Below are positions 24,254 to 35,861 of a stretch of 64,000 nt of DNA, piece by piece. The position numbers and the translations under genes were made by a program. Every line of letters starts with the position of its first letter. The stretch's first letter is position 1. The notes under the pieces are model-generated. The model made no database searches and was not told the DNA's origin. It saw only the letters and a program-made list of their open reading frames with translations. The DNA lies in contig CM030852.1 of assembly GCA_018105865.1 (NCBI GenBank), positions 11,828,245-11,892,244 of the forward strand, given 5' to 3'. Source of the DNA: Metaphire vulgaris (taxonomy: Eukaryota > Annelida > Clitellata > Crassiclitellata > Megascolecidae).

Positions 24254-24339
24254 TTTTTGTTCGTTTCGTTTCCATACTTGTCCCTTATTTATAAGACAGT
24301 GGCAATTTTCTTGGGCGAGCTTCAGCAAATCCTTAGGTT
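24254..24339 (-). CDS. Candidate upstream exon of copy A, out of register
   Basis: Acceptor TTTGTAG, donor AAAAA|GTAAGT, open only in the frame PKDLLKLAQENCHCLINKGQ. 86 bases, against 84 for the matching exon 59464-59381 in unit B. The extra two bases (CACTGTCTT against CACTCTT) put it out of phase with the next exon (phase 1 acceptor), a second lesion in copy A if this exon is used. Confidence 0.45.
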
Positions 24340-24599
24340 CTACAAATTATCACAGATGCAATGGTTATTTTTAAAATTTGAAAGTTTATCGCACATTGAA
24401 TGCATACTCCGTGAGAATGAAAATCAATAAAATCAGAAAAATGGAAATAACAATACGCTGAAATGATACAGCGATGCTAATATGCACTCTAAGCCCTATC
24501 TGCCTTTATATATTTATATTGCAGCAGTTCGAATAAATAATTGATCCGACATAGGCTATTCATCAGCAAAGAAGAAATTCTTTGAAAACCCATTCATTC

Positions 24600-24962
24600 A
24601 AGCGCTAAAGGAATAGAAGTTATATATATATATATATAAATTAATCTAATAATATAATATAATAATAATATAAGATAATATAATATTAATATATATATAC
24701 CTTCATAATGATTCTATTCAATATGGTCTTATACTGTAAATTAACTCTTCAAATATAATAACAAATCCTGTTGCGTATGCAGCCGCATCATGTGCTGATC
24801 ATGCGAACTTTATAATAGGATATATGGCCCTAACCACTTGAACGTAATATTAGTCTAATATAGAGTACTATATATATATAGTCTCTATCTTTATCTTTAG
24901 TCTATATATAATCTATAAATGTGGTCTAATATGGTCTATATATAGTCTATATATAGTATATA
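24600..24962. other. AT-rich low-complexity tract
   Basis: Mostly TA and TATAG words (TAGTCTATATATAG), with remnants of the unit B match at about 24700-24850. It is the AT-rich landing site of the two Helitron-like copies that follow. Confidence 0.6.
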
Positions 24963-25441
24963 CTAGAAAGATGCTCGCTTCGCTCGCAGTGCAGGAAAAT
25001 ACTAATCCAATACCTATACCTAATACCCAATCATTGAATTCATGCTGAACAACATTTCAATGATGTACTGTACATACGCCACCTAGCCAAGCTCTGCGCC
25101 ACGTAATAATTAGGCCTATGTACGTTAAAATCACGCAACTGTGACCATTTGTGACGCTGTACACGTATTTTTTGTGTACGTTAAAATTGCGCAACTTCCT
25201 CAAGCTACGCCCACCAACGCATCGCGACACATTATGACGCTGCAATGAACAATTGAACGTACGCTTCGTCAAACGCTTCTTCGACTAAACCGTTTGGTTA
25301 CCAATAGCAACGTCGTCTTCGAACATCGCCCACCAACGCGTCGCGACGTAAGGACTAAACCGTCTACCAATAGTCAACCAATCAGAACGCTTGAAGGTAA
25401 CAGACAGAGAGACATACAGATAAGGATCTTAATATTATAGA
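24963..25441 (-). mobile_element. Helitron-like element, family 2, tandem copy 1
   Basis: The plus strand runs CTAGAAAGATGCTCGCTTCG to TTAATATTATAGA; the minus-strand element therefore begins TCTATAATATTAAG and ends CTAG, between A and T. Only the bases TA separate it from the next copy. Confidence 0.75.
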
Positions 25442-25443
25442 TA

Positions 25444-25935
25444 CTAGAAAGATGTTCGCTTCGCTCGCAGTGCAGGATAATACTAATCCAATACCTATAC
25501 CTAATACCCAATCATTGAATTCATGCTGAACAACATTTCAGTGATGTACTGTACATACGCCACCTAGCCAAGCTCTGCGCCGCGTAACAATTAGGCCTAT
25601 GTACGTTAAAATCACGCAACTGTGACCATTTGAGACGCTGTACACGTATTTTTGTGTACGTTAAAATGTACGTTAAAATTGCGCAATTTCCTCAAGCTAC
25701 GAACAATTGTTACCAATAGCAACGTCGTCGCACGCCCAGCCCTCTGACGCTGCAATGACTCGACTAAACCGTGCTAAACTACGAACAATTGTTACCAATA
25801 GCAACGTCGTCTTCGAACATCGCCCACCAACGCATCGCGACGTAAGGACTAAACCGTCTACCAATAGTCAACCAATCAGAACGCTTGAAGGTAACAGACA
25901 GAGAGACATACAGATAAGGATCTTAATATTATAGA
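25444..25935 (-). mobile_element. Helitron-like element, family 2, tandem copy 2
   Basis: Same ends and almost the same body as the preceding copy and as 2250-2742, including the doubled block ACAATTGTTACCAATAGC. The reading frame across it is not a gene. Confidence 0.75.
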
Positions 25936-26643
25936 TAGTATATAAATAGTCTATATCTATATCTATATCTTTAGCCTATATGTTATGTATACATATATAT
26001 ATATATGTGTGTATATATACATATATACATAAATTTTTTTTTAAATATAAAAAACGTTTCGTTTGCTAAAAAAATTTAATATATATATATATGCTGCGTA
26101 CAGTTTTAATATTGTCATGTTACGTGACGTGTCGACTGTAGCATTCAAACTTCAATTAGCTGCTAGGCTCAGCTCGGCAGTGGCTAATACCGTATCACCA
26201 TCCTATTAGAGCAAACTTCCGCCTTGCAATAATTGTCGTCCACTGAAACAAATGCTGAGTAAAATCGTTGTTATGCAGTGGCGTAACCATGGGGTGCAAG
26301 GGGTGCAATTGCACCCCCAGATTGTCAAGTGCTATACATTTTTGATGCCATTATTTGAGCACTAGCATTACAATGTACAATGCAATTCTTACATATTTAC
26401 TTTTGTTATCATTATTTTGTTTCTAGTAATTTAGTTAACATAAACATGCATAATCGTCCATTCTATCGTATCTTTTCTTCACAGGTAAATACAATTAACG
26501 AATAAGATATCACTTTGTTCAAGTTTCTTTTGCATTCGGGCCAGTGATGCACTGCTGTCCAGTCAGAGACTCAGAATGCGCTACAGTAACAGCGCTCCTA
26601 GTGGCCTTCACACAGGCAGTAATGCCTCCAAACTTAGTCCTAA
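25936..26643. other. AT-rich spacer and end of duplication unit A
   Basis: TATA-rich to 26100. TGTTACGTGACGTG and CGACTGTAGCATTCAAAC at 26115-26150 match 59976-60013, where they read as the C-terminal LINE motif VAFKHKLDAHLS. A lone hAT-type end, CAGTGGCGTAACC, lies at about 26277 without a partner. Confidence 0.5.
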
Positions 26644-27016
26644 GGGGCTGTCCATTAATTATGTCAACACTTTTTGGGCAATTTTGACCCCCTCACCCCA
26701 CTTGTCAACAACTGTCAGCTTTCAGTTACCCCCTATAATTACGTTAAAAACTTTTGACCCCCCCCCCAAGATCAATGACAGGTCCCAATAACAAGGTTAT
26801 TACTTTTTGCGGTGATGACCATTTTTTCCCTTTTTTGCTCATCAAATGTCATGCTTTTTTCCATTTTAATAAGTAGTATCCCATGAAATTTCCTAGTTTT
26901 TGATTATTTGTAAAAAGTGAAATTGCTGACGTCAAATTGTCTTGACCCCCCCTGTCGACAACTGTCAAACTTTTTCAAACCCCCCTTAAATTGTTGACGT
27001 AATTAATGGACAGCCC
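26644..27016. mobile_element. MITE family 1, copy 4
   Basis: GGGGCTGTCCATTAATTATG to TAATTAATGGACAGCCC, flanked by TAA on both sides (26641-26643 and 27017-27019). A 3-base TAA duplication would fit a PIF/Harbinger-type element; the assignment is tentative. Confidence 0.8.
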
Positions 27017-27266
27017 TAAGCCACTTTAAATTCTGCTAAGTAAGTAAGTAAGTAACAGTGCCTTTGGTTATACTGATTTAGCATTAGCACGCTGACGCTG
27101 ATAAGTTCACGTTTTACTACAGAATACTCACTAAGTTAACCAATAACCATTAATAATCCCTTACGCCTGGGATTCTGTCGTGTGAGTTCCCGGTTAGTAA
27201 GCATATCCTGTAACTCCAGCAGAGGCGTCATTGGGGGTGGGGAGGAAATGAAGAAATAATGTATAA

Positions 27267-29092
27267 TCTTATTATATAATTCTCGATGTCCGTCCGTCCG
27301 TCCGACGGCTACACGGCGGGTATTGCAAGACGCTGTTGTCATTGACAACCAAATATTGTTTAATCAAAACTGTATTAACAACGGAGCGTTTAACGAGCGT
27401 CTTAATTGCAGCTCAAACCCCCGTCCCCTTTCCCTCACTCCATCCCTCTCCCAATCGCCCAGGCCCAACCCATTCCCTGCCCTGGCCCCAATCCCCCTTT
27501 CCCCTTCCCTCCCCCATCCCTCTCCCAATCCCCCTTCCCTCTCCCCATCCCTCTCCCCAATTGCCCTGGCCCCAACACATCCCTGTCTGGCCGCAGGCCC
27601 CAACCCATACCTGCCCCCTGCCCCGCCCTACCCCACAGGCCCCAAACCCCTGTTCCCTTTCCTCTCCCAACCCTCTTCCCTCTCCCCCAATCGCTCCGGC
27701 CCAACACATCCCCCCAGGCCCCAACCCATACCTGCCCCACCCTACCCCACAGGCCCCAAACTCCCGTTACCCTTCTCTCTCCCCAACCCCTTCCCTCTCC
27801 CAAACTCTCCTTCCCTCTCTCCAAACCTCTCCCAATCGCCCCAGGCCCCAACCCATCCCGCCTCGCCTGCCCCACAGGCCCCAAACACCCGTTCCCATTC
27901 CCTCTCACCATCCCTATCCCAACCCCTATTCCCTCTCACCATCCCTTTCCCAATCGCCCGGGCCCCAACCCATCACCGCTCCGCCCTACCCCACCGGCCC
28001 AAACCCCGTTCCCAAACCTACGGCCACAAATCCCGTTCCCAAACCTGCACAACGCTGCTTCGAAAACCCGTACAATCCACTTTCCTCCTCCCAAACCTCC
28101 CTTCCCTCTCCCAATGCCCTGCCCCCGTTATTATATATATTTACTCCTTCCTAACCTCAAACCCTATTTTTTTTAATTTAACCCCTCAAGTTGGGATTAA
28201 ATTTTCAGACGCCGTCACCGTACTGGGGATTTAATTTTTGGAAAAGCGTTCTTCAGAAATGATTGCTATAACGTTTTAAATTTGCTATAGGCCTATCTCA
28301 GGCTATGTAGGAGCTAAAAAGATGAGGTTTGCACCATTGTTTAGATTTTTAATTCCTCTTTCTAACCTTCCGTGCAAAACAGAAAAATTGGGGGTAGAGT
28401 CCACTTTACGGCCTAAAATATCACCCTCTCTCCCAAAAATTGTTTAAAGCCCCCTAGCAAAATATTTTCAGCTGTAACCCCACTTTGGTCAGCGGCAAAG
28501 TTGTAAAGGGATGTCAGAGGAACAAAAAAACCAAAAAGTTTGAAAATCGGTTGACATCTGGCAAAGATCTATCAATTCTAACCCGATGACCCCAATGTCT
28601 GAACATAAGTATTATCGGTGAATTTCGCGAAAGTTTTGAATTCTGAGAAAGTTTCCATTTTTTTTGGAATTTGCTATATCTCAGGCTATGTAAGAGCTAA
28701 GAAGATGAGGTTTGCACCATTGTTTAGCTATTTTATTTTTATCTTTCTAACCTTCCATGCAAAACAAAAAAGTCCAGCGTTCACGAGCTTTCCGACAATC
28801 AAATGAGAATGAGTAGCAGGCTGTTGCTCGGCGTGAAAAAGCAGCAGAGCAAACAAGAGAATCAAGCACTGCATGTCGTTCGACACTGCCAAATCAGTAC
28901 ACTTACCTTGACTATCAAGTTTCAAAAAATTCATGCGAATGGGCGTAATTTTGATCTTTTGCAAAAAAACTCGGTTGAAGGAAAAGGCGGCGAGTTAGGG
29001 AAATTAATTGCGCAAAATCGTCTTGAATTAGCGCAAAATTGGGTGGTAAAACAGCCAATCTCCCCCGTCATTTTTGACGGGTAAACACCTAG
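27267..29092 (+). mobile_element. Non-autonomous Helitron, family 1, copy 1
   Basis: Begins TCTTATTATATAATTCTCG after an A and ends ACACCTAG. An 18-base hairpin (CCCGTCA stem, TTTT loop) at 29064-29081 stands 11 bases before the end. These are the textbook Helitron termini. No Rep/helicase is encoded. 27418-28130 is a C-rich minisatellite of CCCTCTCCCAATCGCCC-like units whose proline-rich reading frames are not genes. The CTAG end touches the TC start of copy 2. Confidence 0.88.
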
Positions 29093-29745
29093 TCTTATTA
29101 TATAATTCTCGATGTCCGTCCGTACGTCCGTCCGTCCGACGGCAACACGGCAGATATTGCAAGACGCTGTTGTTATTGACAACCAAATATTGTTTAATCA
29201 AAACTGTATTAACAACGGAGCGTTTAACGAGCGTCTTAATTGCAGCTCAAACCCCCGTCCCCCTTCCCTCACTCCATCCCTCTCCCAATCGCCCAGGCGA
29301 TTGGGAGAGGGATGATGAACCCGTACAACCCACTTTCCTCCTCCCAAACCTCCCTTCCCTCTCCCAATGCCCTGCCCCCATTATTATATATATTTATTCC
29401 TTCCTAGCCTCAATACCTATGTTTTTAAGTGGGGATTAAATTTTCAGACGCCGTCACCGTATTGGGGATTTAAGTTTTGGAAAAGCGTTCTTCAGAAATG
29501 ATTGCTGTAACGTTTTAATGTGCTATATCTCAGGCTATGTAGGAGCTAAAAAGATGAGGTTTGCACCATTGTTTAGATTGTTTATTCCTCTTTCTAACCC
29601 TCCGTGCAAAACAAAAAAAGTCCAGCGTTCACGAGGTTCGCGACAATCAAGTGAGAATGAGTAGCAGGCTGTTGCTCGGCGTGCAAAAGCAGCACAGCAA
29701 ACAAGAGAATCAAGCACTGCAAGTGTGGCGACCATGTGCCACAGA

Positions 29746-29820
<75 letters not shown>

Positions 29821-32108
29821 AGTTTGCTTAACTGCATAAACTTGTTAGTTAATAATTTAATCTAATTAATTAGCGTTATAATAGTGTATTTTGTACTAAT
29901 TTTAATTAATTAATAAAGTTTTAATTCATGTAAAACGGACAGAGCACGCGCTAGGCTAAGACGCTAAGGCTTCGGTAAAAATTTTAGAATCGCCACGGCC
30001 GCCCAAAGACCGGGAGATAGGTTATAAAAACCGGCAACGATTATATAGGTTCCCGGGAGAGCCTTCGGTCTTTAGCGAGTAGAGAGTTTGGCCGCTGAAA
30101 GATCGTCGCCTGTTTGACAGAGGCTGCGCGGAGACGGCGGCTGGCTGGCTGGCTGCTGACGAAGGGAACAGGCGGTTGGAGCGATGGAAAGGAGGAGAGA
30201 GAACGGCAGCGGTCGGCCGACTGTGTAGTCGATGCGTACGCCTGAACACCGGCGCCCGGCTACCAGGGGTGATTAGCGAAGGGCTGGGCCCGTAGACGAG
30301 GTCGCTTACCACCGATAACGACGACACCACTGCCTAAGTTCCCTGCCCTGACGGCATCTAAGCGGACGTGGCCCTACAGTTTAAAATTCCGCCTAAAGAG
30401 CGGCGCCCGGGGAACAGGTCCTGACGGCGATGCACGTCGCCGGCGGCGAAGCGCCTTTCGCCGCTGCCGACGACGCTAGAGGGGTGGGTCCGAAGTTAAG
30501 CTTTCTGGCGGATAAAACGCGTAGATAGGGACATTTGGGAGCGAGCGCCCTCAAGGGCTGGTTCTAAAAATCGAAAATCTCTGAAATATGGGAATTTATG
30601 TAGCCCGCGTCAATAGGCGGACGCAGGCGGCTGTTGAACTAAAGTCCGCTTGAGACGCGCGCCCATCTGGCAGGAACGATTGCCGCGTCGCTTAGCCGTA
30701 GACGAGGCCCCTGATCACCGCTAAGGAAAACGTTTTTAAGCAAGTCCCTACTTTTTCCTAATGACGGCAACTACGCGAAAATACAGACTACTGACGAAAA
30801 ATCCGCCTAAGTGTCCGTCAAAAAGTTTCAAAACTCTGAAAATTTTAGTTATTGTCATGACATGAGGATTTCGTACTATGCTCGCTTATACTGTGAGGCG
30901 ATAGAGTAAAGGAAGCACAGCGATTGAAAGCGAGTATTTGGAGCCCGTTTAAAGTGCTAAAGCTTATCGTTTCATACTGACGTATCAAAGGCTATTGATT
31001 GCATTTCCGTTGACGCTAGTTATTGTGGCTGTCCGGACTGCGTCTAGCTACCGCGTCTTTGTCCGTGTTACCAGTGTTGCCACTGTAGCCATTGTTGTAA
31101 TTGTTGCTTGGTTTATTAATAAATAAATAAAAATAAACCAATAAAGGCAAGTTGTGTTCGTGTCTTTGAAAGTCGCTGTGACGCCGGAGTCTCAGCGCAC
31201 TGTCCGTGAAGGTGAGCCTTGGCTGTGATGAACCTCGCCTACCTGAGGTCACGTTAGTGCCCAGGAGGTCAATTCTGAGCCAAGGGAGGAGACAGACGCC
31301 CGCCTGTCGTAAAGGCGCGGGGAGACAGTTTGGGTGAATCGACGGCCAAGGAAAAGAGTGGACCGCCGTCCATTCAGGCACGGATAACCTCGGGTTTTGG
31401 TGAAAGCGCTGAGGAAGCAAACAGACGCCGCTGCCCGTCTACAGGCGAGAGCAGAGATTATCCAGCGTGTGAGGAAGCCAAGAGACAACGCCGCCTGTCT
31501 ATAAGAGAGCGGAAGACGGCTAGATTGCCGAGAATGAAGAGACGTGGGGCCAAGTCGAAGCCAGAGACCAGGAATACCTATCGAAATCGCTTAAGGCGCC
31601 GAGACCAAGCGGTGGCCAGCGATAAGAGGCATGAGTTAAAGGGTCTCTCGGACGAGGCCGGGGCCGGAACGGATAGAGAGTCAGAGGAGGAAAACGAGAA
31701 CCCTACGTTGATAAGCGGCCATCCTCAGTGTGCTGCCTGCCCGGCAGCCGCGGACACCTCCTCTGATGTCGGAGAACCGGAAAGGGAAACAGACGCCGCC
31801 GATCAGGCAGAGTCGGCGGCTGATGGCGATCGGGAGACCGAGCGGGCGTTGGGGGCCGCCCGACCGCCGGCCGCGCTACGAGACCGCGAGCCGGCGGAGT
31901 CGCCACACACGTCGTTCGACACTGCCAAATCAGTACACTTACCTTGACTATCAAGTTTCAGAAAATTCGTGCGAATGGGCGTTGACTCGGTTGAAGGAAA
32001 AGGCGGCGAGTTAAGGGCAATTAATTGCGCAAAATCCTATTGCATTTGCACAAAATTGGGTGGTAAACAGCCAATCTCCCTCGTCATTTTTGACGGATAA
32101 ACACCTAG
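29093..32108 (+). mobile_element. Non-autonomous Helitron, family 1, copy 2, with an LTR-like insert
   Basis: Starts TCTTATTATATAATTCTCG directly after copy 1 and ends ACACCTAG before a T. The terminal hairpin has one mutated base pair (CTCGTCATTTTTGACGGAT). It matches copy 1 along its body except for the collapsed minisatellite near 29300 and the insert 29724-31907. Confidence 0.85.
29724..31907. mobile_element. LTR-like insert, possible solo LTR or internally deleted retroelement
   Basis: Helitron copy 1 supplies the empty site (CACTGCATGTCGTTCG near 28870). The insert begins TGTGGCGAC and ends GTCGCCACA, the TG...CA inverted ends of an LTR, with CAAG and CACG as worn 4-base flanks (target CATG). 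It carries an (ATT)n run at 29745-29819, a long GC-rich body, and AATAAATAAATAAA with CAATAAAGG at 31117-31147 as possible polyadenylation signals. The frame at 31330-31947 (205 codons, Arg/Glu-rich) runs out into Helitron sequence and shows no gag, protease or polymerase motif. I therefore do not call it a gene. Confidence 0.55.
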
Positions 32109-32291
32109 TGTATAAAATAAATAAATAAATGTGAAATGTGCAAAAAATTTGAAAAATTGACAAAAATTGCCAAAAATAAAAAAATTACAAATTTAACAAA
32201 ATTGGCCCAATTATTGCCAAAAATTGCCAAAAATTGACAACAAGTTATCTCGCCCCCAAGAAAGGTGTGAAATGACGCTACTGAACTTCAG

Positions 32292-32924
32292 AAAATAGAT
32301 TCATACTACCGACTTGTTAAATTCTAGACTGCAGTCCTTGAATTTACCGACTTTTCTTCTTAAGTGTGCTTACTACGCTCAAACTTTCGACTCGTAAAAG
32401 CCATTTTACTATAGACGTGCTCGACGTTGACGACCTTTTAAAGTTTTACCTTCTTATAAGCGTGTTCTTCCAACTGTACGCTTTACAATACTTCGGCCTT
32501 CGACCTTCTATTGCTCTGTGGGCACTATTTCGTTCACCTTTCTAATGTTACAGAGTACAGACCACAAACTTCCTTTCCGACTTTTGCTCTTAAATCCTTT
32601 CCGACTCTAGCATTTGCAACTTAAGGGCGCACTCAACTCAGTTCTTTATCTACTACTAAACCTTCCTACTTATGAGCGCTGAGATCCTTTCTGATGTCTT
32701 TACTCAAATTCAAGCCCTTACAATTTCTTTCCAACCTCGCCTCGCGGAAGTTTATCTTTTGTGGGGCATACCCGCCCCTTGGGACCGCTTTCGCAGTAGC
32801 TCAGCCCTTTTTACTGAGAAGTGCTTATCTGTGCCTATTTCAATCAGTCATCCGAGCTTTACTTCAGTACACTGGCTGGCTCAATTTACCAGTCCATTCT
32901 TAATATCTAGCCCCTATATATGCG
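32292..32924. other. No gene seen
   Basis: Repeated TTTCCGAC, CTTCGACC and TTTACC words hint at decayed repeat, but I find no ORF, splice-bounded exon or termini. Confidence 0.45.
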
Positions 32925-32925
32925 G

Positions 32926-32979
<54 letters not shown>

Positions 32980-33003
32980 AATTATTTATTATTATTATTA
33001 TTA
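32925..33003. repeat. (ATT)n microsatellite
   Basis: About 24 ATT units with one TAAATTA interruption, next to the 3' end of the inverted LINE fragment that follows. Confidence 0.95.
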
Positions 33004-33029
33004 CATATTTGCTAACGCGCATCAAGTCA

Positions 33030-33725
33030 TTCACAAGTGAAGAATTATAAGTGCGGGGTGAGTCACGTGTCCTAAACAGTGTAGGCCAAACTGCAGAGTG
33101 CAGTTTTCAGTCGTCGTTTAAAAGCAACTACAGAAACAGTTAAGTCCGAAGTTACAGATTTCGGTCGAGTGTTCCAAACAGACGGAGCAGCAGGGTTATT
33201 TATAGGAGTGTGAATTGGGGTGGCGGGAAAATCTGGGGGTGTAGGAGTTTAGAAAGTCTCTGCTGAAAAGTCTGAAAAGGAAAAAATCATGAAGTCTCAG
33301 AAAAGCCTGACAAGCAAAAAAGTCATCCGAGCATAAGAGTTGGGGTGTCCTCCATTTGCGGGGGGGGGGGGGGATCCAGAGCTAATTAATATGCATTTTA
33401 TGCGTATACCATTGTCACATTCTCAAATTTTGGGGGTGTCGACCTCAAATTTGGGGGTGTTGGTGGTGTTGTGGGGGTGTAAAAATATTCCTGTGGAGCA
33501 GCATTGGCGAAGGAACGGTCGGTGAGAGAAAGGCTAGTGCGCCGCTGTACACAAGAAGTTTGTTAGCACATCGCGATTTCAGTAGTGGAGACTGTTCCTG
33601 CATTTGGATGACCTTTGCCAGGCAGCGGGTTTGTTGTGTTGTAATCGTCTTAAAGGTGACTAGCGCAATCTTGTATTGGATGCGTTACCGTAGCCTACTG
33701 GTAGCCAGTGGAGACGAGCAGGGAT
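33030..33725 (-). repeat. L2-like LINE C-terminal fragment, interrupted
   Basis: The minus strand from 33725 to 33494 reads RTSLSLTDRSFANAAP (with HWLP-like remnants upstream). The frame resumes beyond the insertion at 33190 with APSVWNTRPKSVTSDLTVSV and FKRRLKTALCSLAYTV before a stop. The hAT-like element 33191-33493 has landed inside the conserved 'FA.AAP..WN' motif. Confidence 0.75.
33191..33493. mobile_element. hAT-like MITE, same family as 19359-19538
   Basis: Starts CAGGGTTATTTATAGG, ends AAAATATTCCTG, flanked by CGGAGCAG (33183-33190) and TGGAGCAG (33494-33501). It includes a G11-12 run near 33360. Confidence 0.8.
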
Positions 33726-33819
33726 CGGCGTGGTGTTATTATTATTCTTATTCCTATTCTTTTTTCTCATTTTCTTTGCTTTCTTATACACGTACTTATT
33801 CTTCTTCTTATCATTTCAA

Positions 33820-34500
33820 GAATATGGTTTGGAGAGGAATCGCCTGTATGTTTCGCTCCTCTCTCTGCCTCTGCCAGATTGAAAGAACCGCGTCGCTACA
33901 TTCTATAGAAGTGTAGGATATGGTGTTTTGAGACGTGACTAAGACAAATGGATTTTGGTCACAGTCCATTTAATGAGAAAGTTAAGAACTTTGAAGTCGA
34001 GGAATTGGGTTTTTAATAGATGGATTTTGCCTGTCAAAAGTGACAATCGCGATAACATATAAATTCATGATTTATTGGTCCAAGGCACGATTTAATAATT
34101 AGCTAAATTTAGAACATCGGGCTTCAAAAGAATTCGCTTTGAGAGTTATCTCTCTTATAATTAGTTTGTCCATCGATCATTATCTGACGTATCTTTGAAG
34201 ATCCTGGAAATGTCGAATCAAAGGACCTCAAATATTTTAATGGGAAAAGCTTTTGTTTCTAAACCTGTCATTTTGAAATATTTATTTTAAACAGTCTTAA
34301 TGGATTTCACGATTAAGTTGATAATTGCTTTGATATTCGATATAGTTGAACTCGAGTTCTGGACACTAGATAATGGCACAATTTATTACTGTGTTGGGTG
34401 ATATATTGACGAAAGCTTTCAGTCCTGGCAATTTGCCATGAAAGTCTCTGTTCTCTGGTATGTCGAGATTTGTGAATAAAATGAGGTTTCGCCGACGCTC

Positions 34501-34563
<63 letters not shown>

Positions 34564-34633
34564 AAGAGAGATCCGCGTCGCTACATTCTAGATGTAAACC
34601 TTCACAAGTTTCTCATTCAAAGGTTTCTGAGCA

Positions 34634-34693
<60 letters not shown>

Positions 34694-35265
34694 CACTCAT
34701 CTGGCAGAGGCAGAGGCAGAGGCAGAGAGAAGGGCGAAACATTCAAGCTCTCTCCCAACCCATATTCATCAGAAGTAAACTTTTACATGTTTCTCAGCAA
34801 ACTCGGAGCGACGATCCCATGCAGAAGCGGCGCTGAAATGCGTCTCTCTATCCTGATATTGCCAAGTCAAGCTCGCGCCTTTATTAGAAATCCAAGATAC
34901 GCTTCATTACATACAATAAAAGCAGTCGTGATAGATTGCTAGTCAAGAACTTGAGTTCAACTATATCGAATATCACAAGCAATTTTCAACTTAGTCATGT
35001 ATTCTATTATGACTGTTTAAAATACATATTTCAAAATGACAGGTTTTAAACAAAAGCTTCTTTCATGAAAATATTTGCGGTCCCTGGATTCGACAATTCC
35101 AGAACCTCAGAAATAGCTCAAACAATGATCTCATTGTACGAGAGATTACTCAAAACCAATCTAATTAATCTTTCGCATTTCCATTAAAATTCTTTTGCAA
35201 CTCGATGTTCTAAATATAACTAATTATTAAATCGTGCCTTGGACCAATAAATCATGAGACTTTAG
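33820..35265. repeat. Complex fold-back region with GA and CT tracts
   Basis: 34066-34380 is the imperfect reverse complement of 34930-35263 (TTATTGGTCCAAGGCACG against CGTGCCTTGGACCAATAA; TGACAGGTTTTAAAC against TAAACCTGTCATTTTG). 33825-33880 pairs with 34712-34790 (TGTTTCGC and the CTCTGCCTCTGCCAGAT word). The centre holds (GA)n at 34501-34560 and (CT)n at 34636-34690, themselves complementary. CCGCGTCGCTACATTCTA occurs twice (33887, 34574). No ORF. Confidence 0.75.
33912..34055 (+). repeat. Outer inverted repeat, left arm
   Basis: GTAGGATATGGTGTTTTGAG and the following ~130 bases are the reverse complement of 38430-38575. The two arms enclose the fold-back and the pogo-like element. Confidence 0.8.
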
Positions 35266-35861
35266 TAAAGGCGGGGGAATAGCGGCCACATGTTTAAAAT
35301 TTAGCACTGAAAGTTCCCTGAAAATACGATTTGAGACAAATTTTACGAGAATATCAAATAAACAATATTATTAAAGCAGAACACTGAATTTTTAATACCT
35401 GTTGTGCAAAAACCACAGAAAAGGTTTTTAAGAAAAAATGTTTTGGCCGAAATTACCCCGTCCATCGGGGTAAATTCGTCATAGGTGGCCGAATTTACCT
35501 TGGCTAGCAAAAATTCAAAGTAAATGTATCTCTGTCGCTGGCTAAGTTCGCACACAAAGCATCGTTGGCGACGGGTGACTCCCGCACACGCAGTGTGCGC
35601 CCATTGCTGGCAGCAATGACACTGAATTCAGCGTTCGTTTTTATTGGACTTGGACCATAGTTCACAACAGTAGAGACACGCTGTATCGTCAACTTAACCT
35701 AAAGGTGCTGACTTATCTGTTCAGAAAAAGAAGAAAGAAAAAACTGACAAATAAATACAGTTATAGGTTATATTAAATCAGCTCACGTCATTACAGGAAG
35801 AGCATGCCCCCTTTAAAATCATGGCAACTGTTATTCCTCTGTTGTTGCACTGTACTCATAC

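Larger units (their letters stand above)
27220..32283. mobile_element. hAT-like MITE split by two Helitrons
   Basis: Ends CAGAGGCGTCATTGGGG and GAAATGACGCTACTG, flanked by AACTCCAG (27212-27219) and AACTTCAG (32284-32291), 7/8 identical. Only 27220-27266 and 32109-32283 belong to it; everything between is later insertion. A complete relative lies at 18584-18838. Confidence 0.75.

Noticed and set aside
26277..26330. A complete hAT element beginning CAGTGGCGTAACC
   Set aside because: No matching inverted end or duplicated flank was found downstream, so at most it is a lone end.
27323..28234. Proline/serine-rich frames of 256-303 codons
   Set aside because: Three overlapping frames are open because the C-rich minisatellite lacks A-rich stop codons. 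There is no start context or homology, and the region lies within a Helitron.
31330..31947. 205-codon frame as a host gene
   Set aside because: Its C-terminus runs from the LTR-like insert into Helitron sequence, so the whole frame cannot be an ancestral gene. No domain was recognised.
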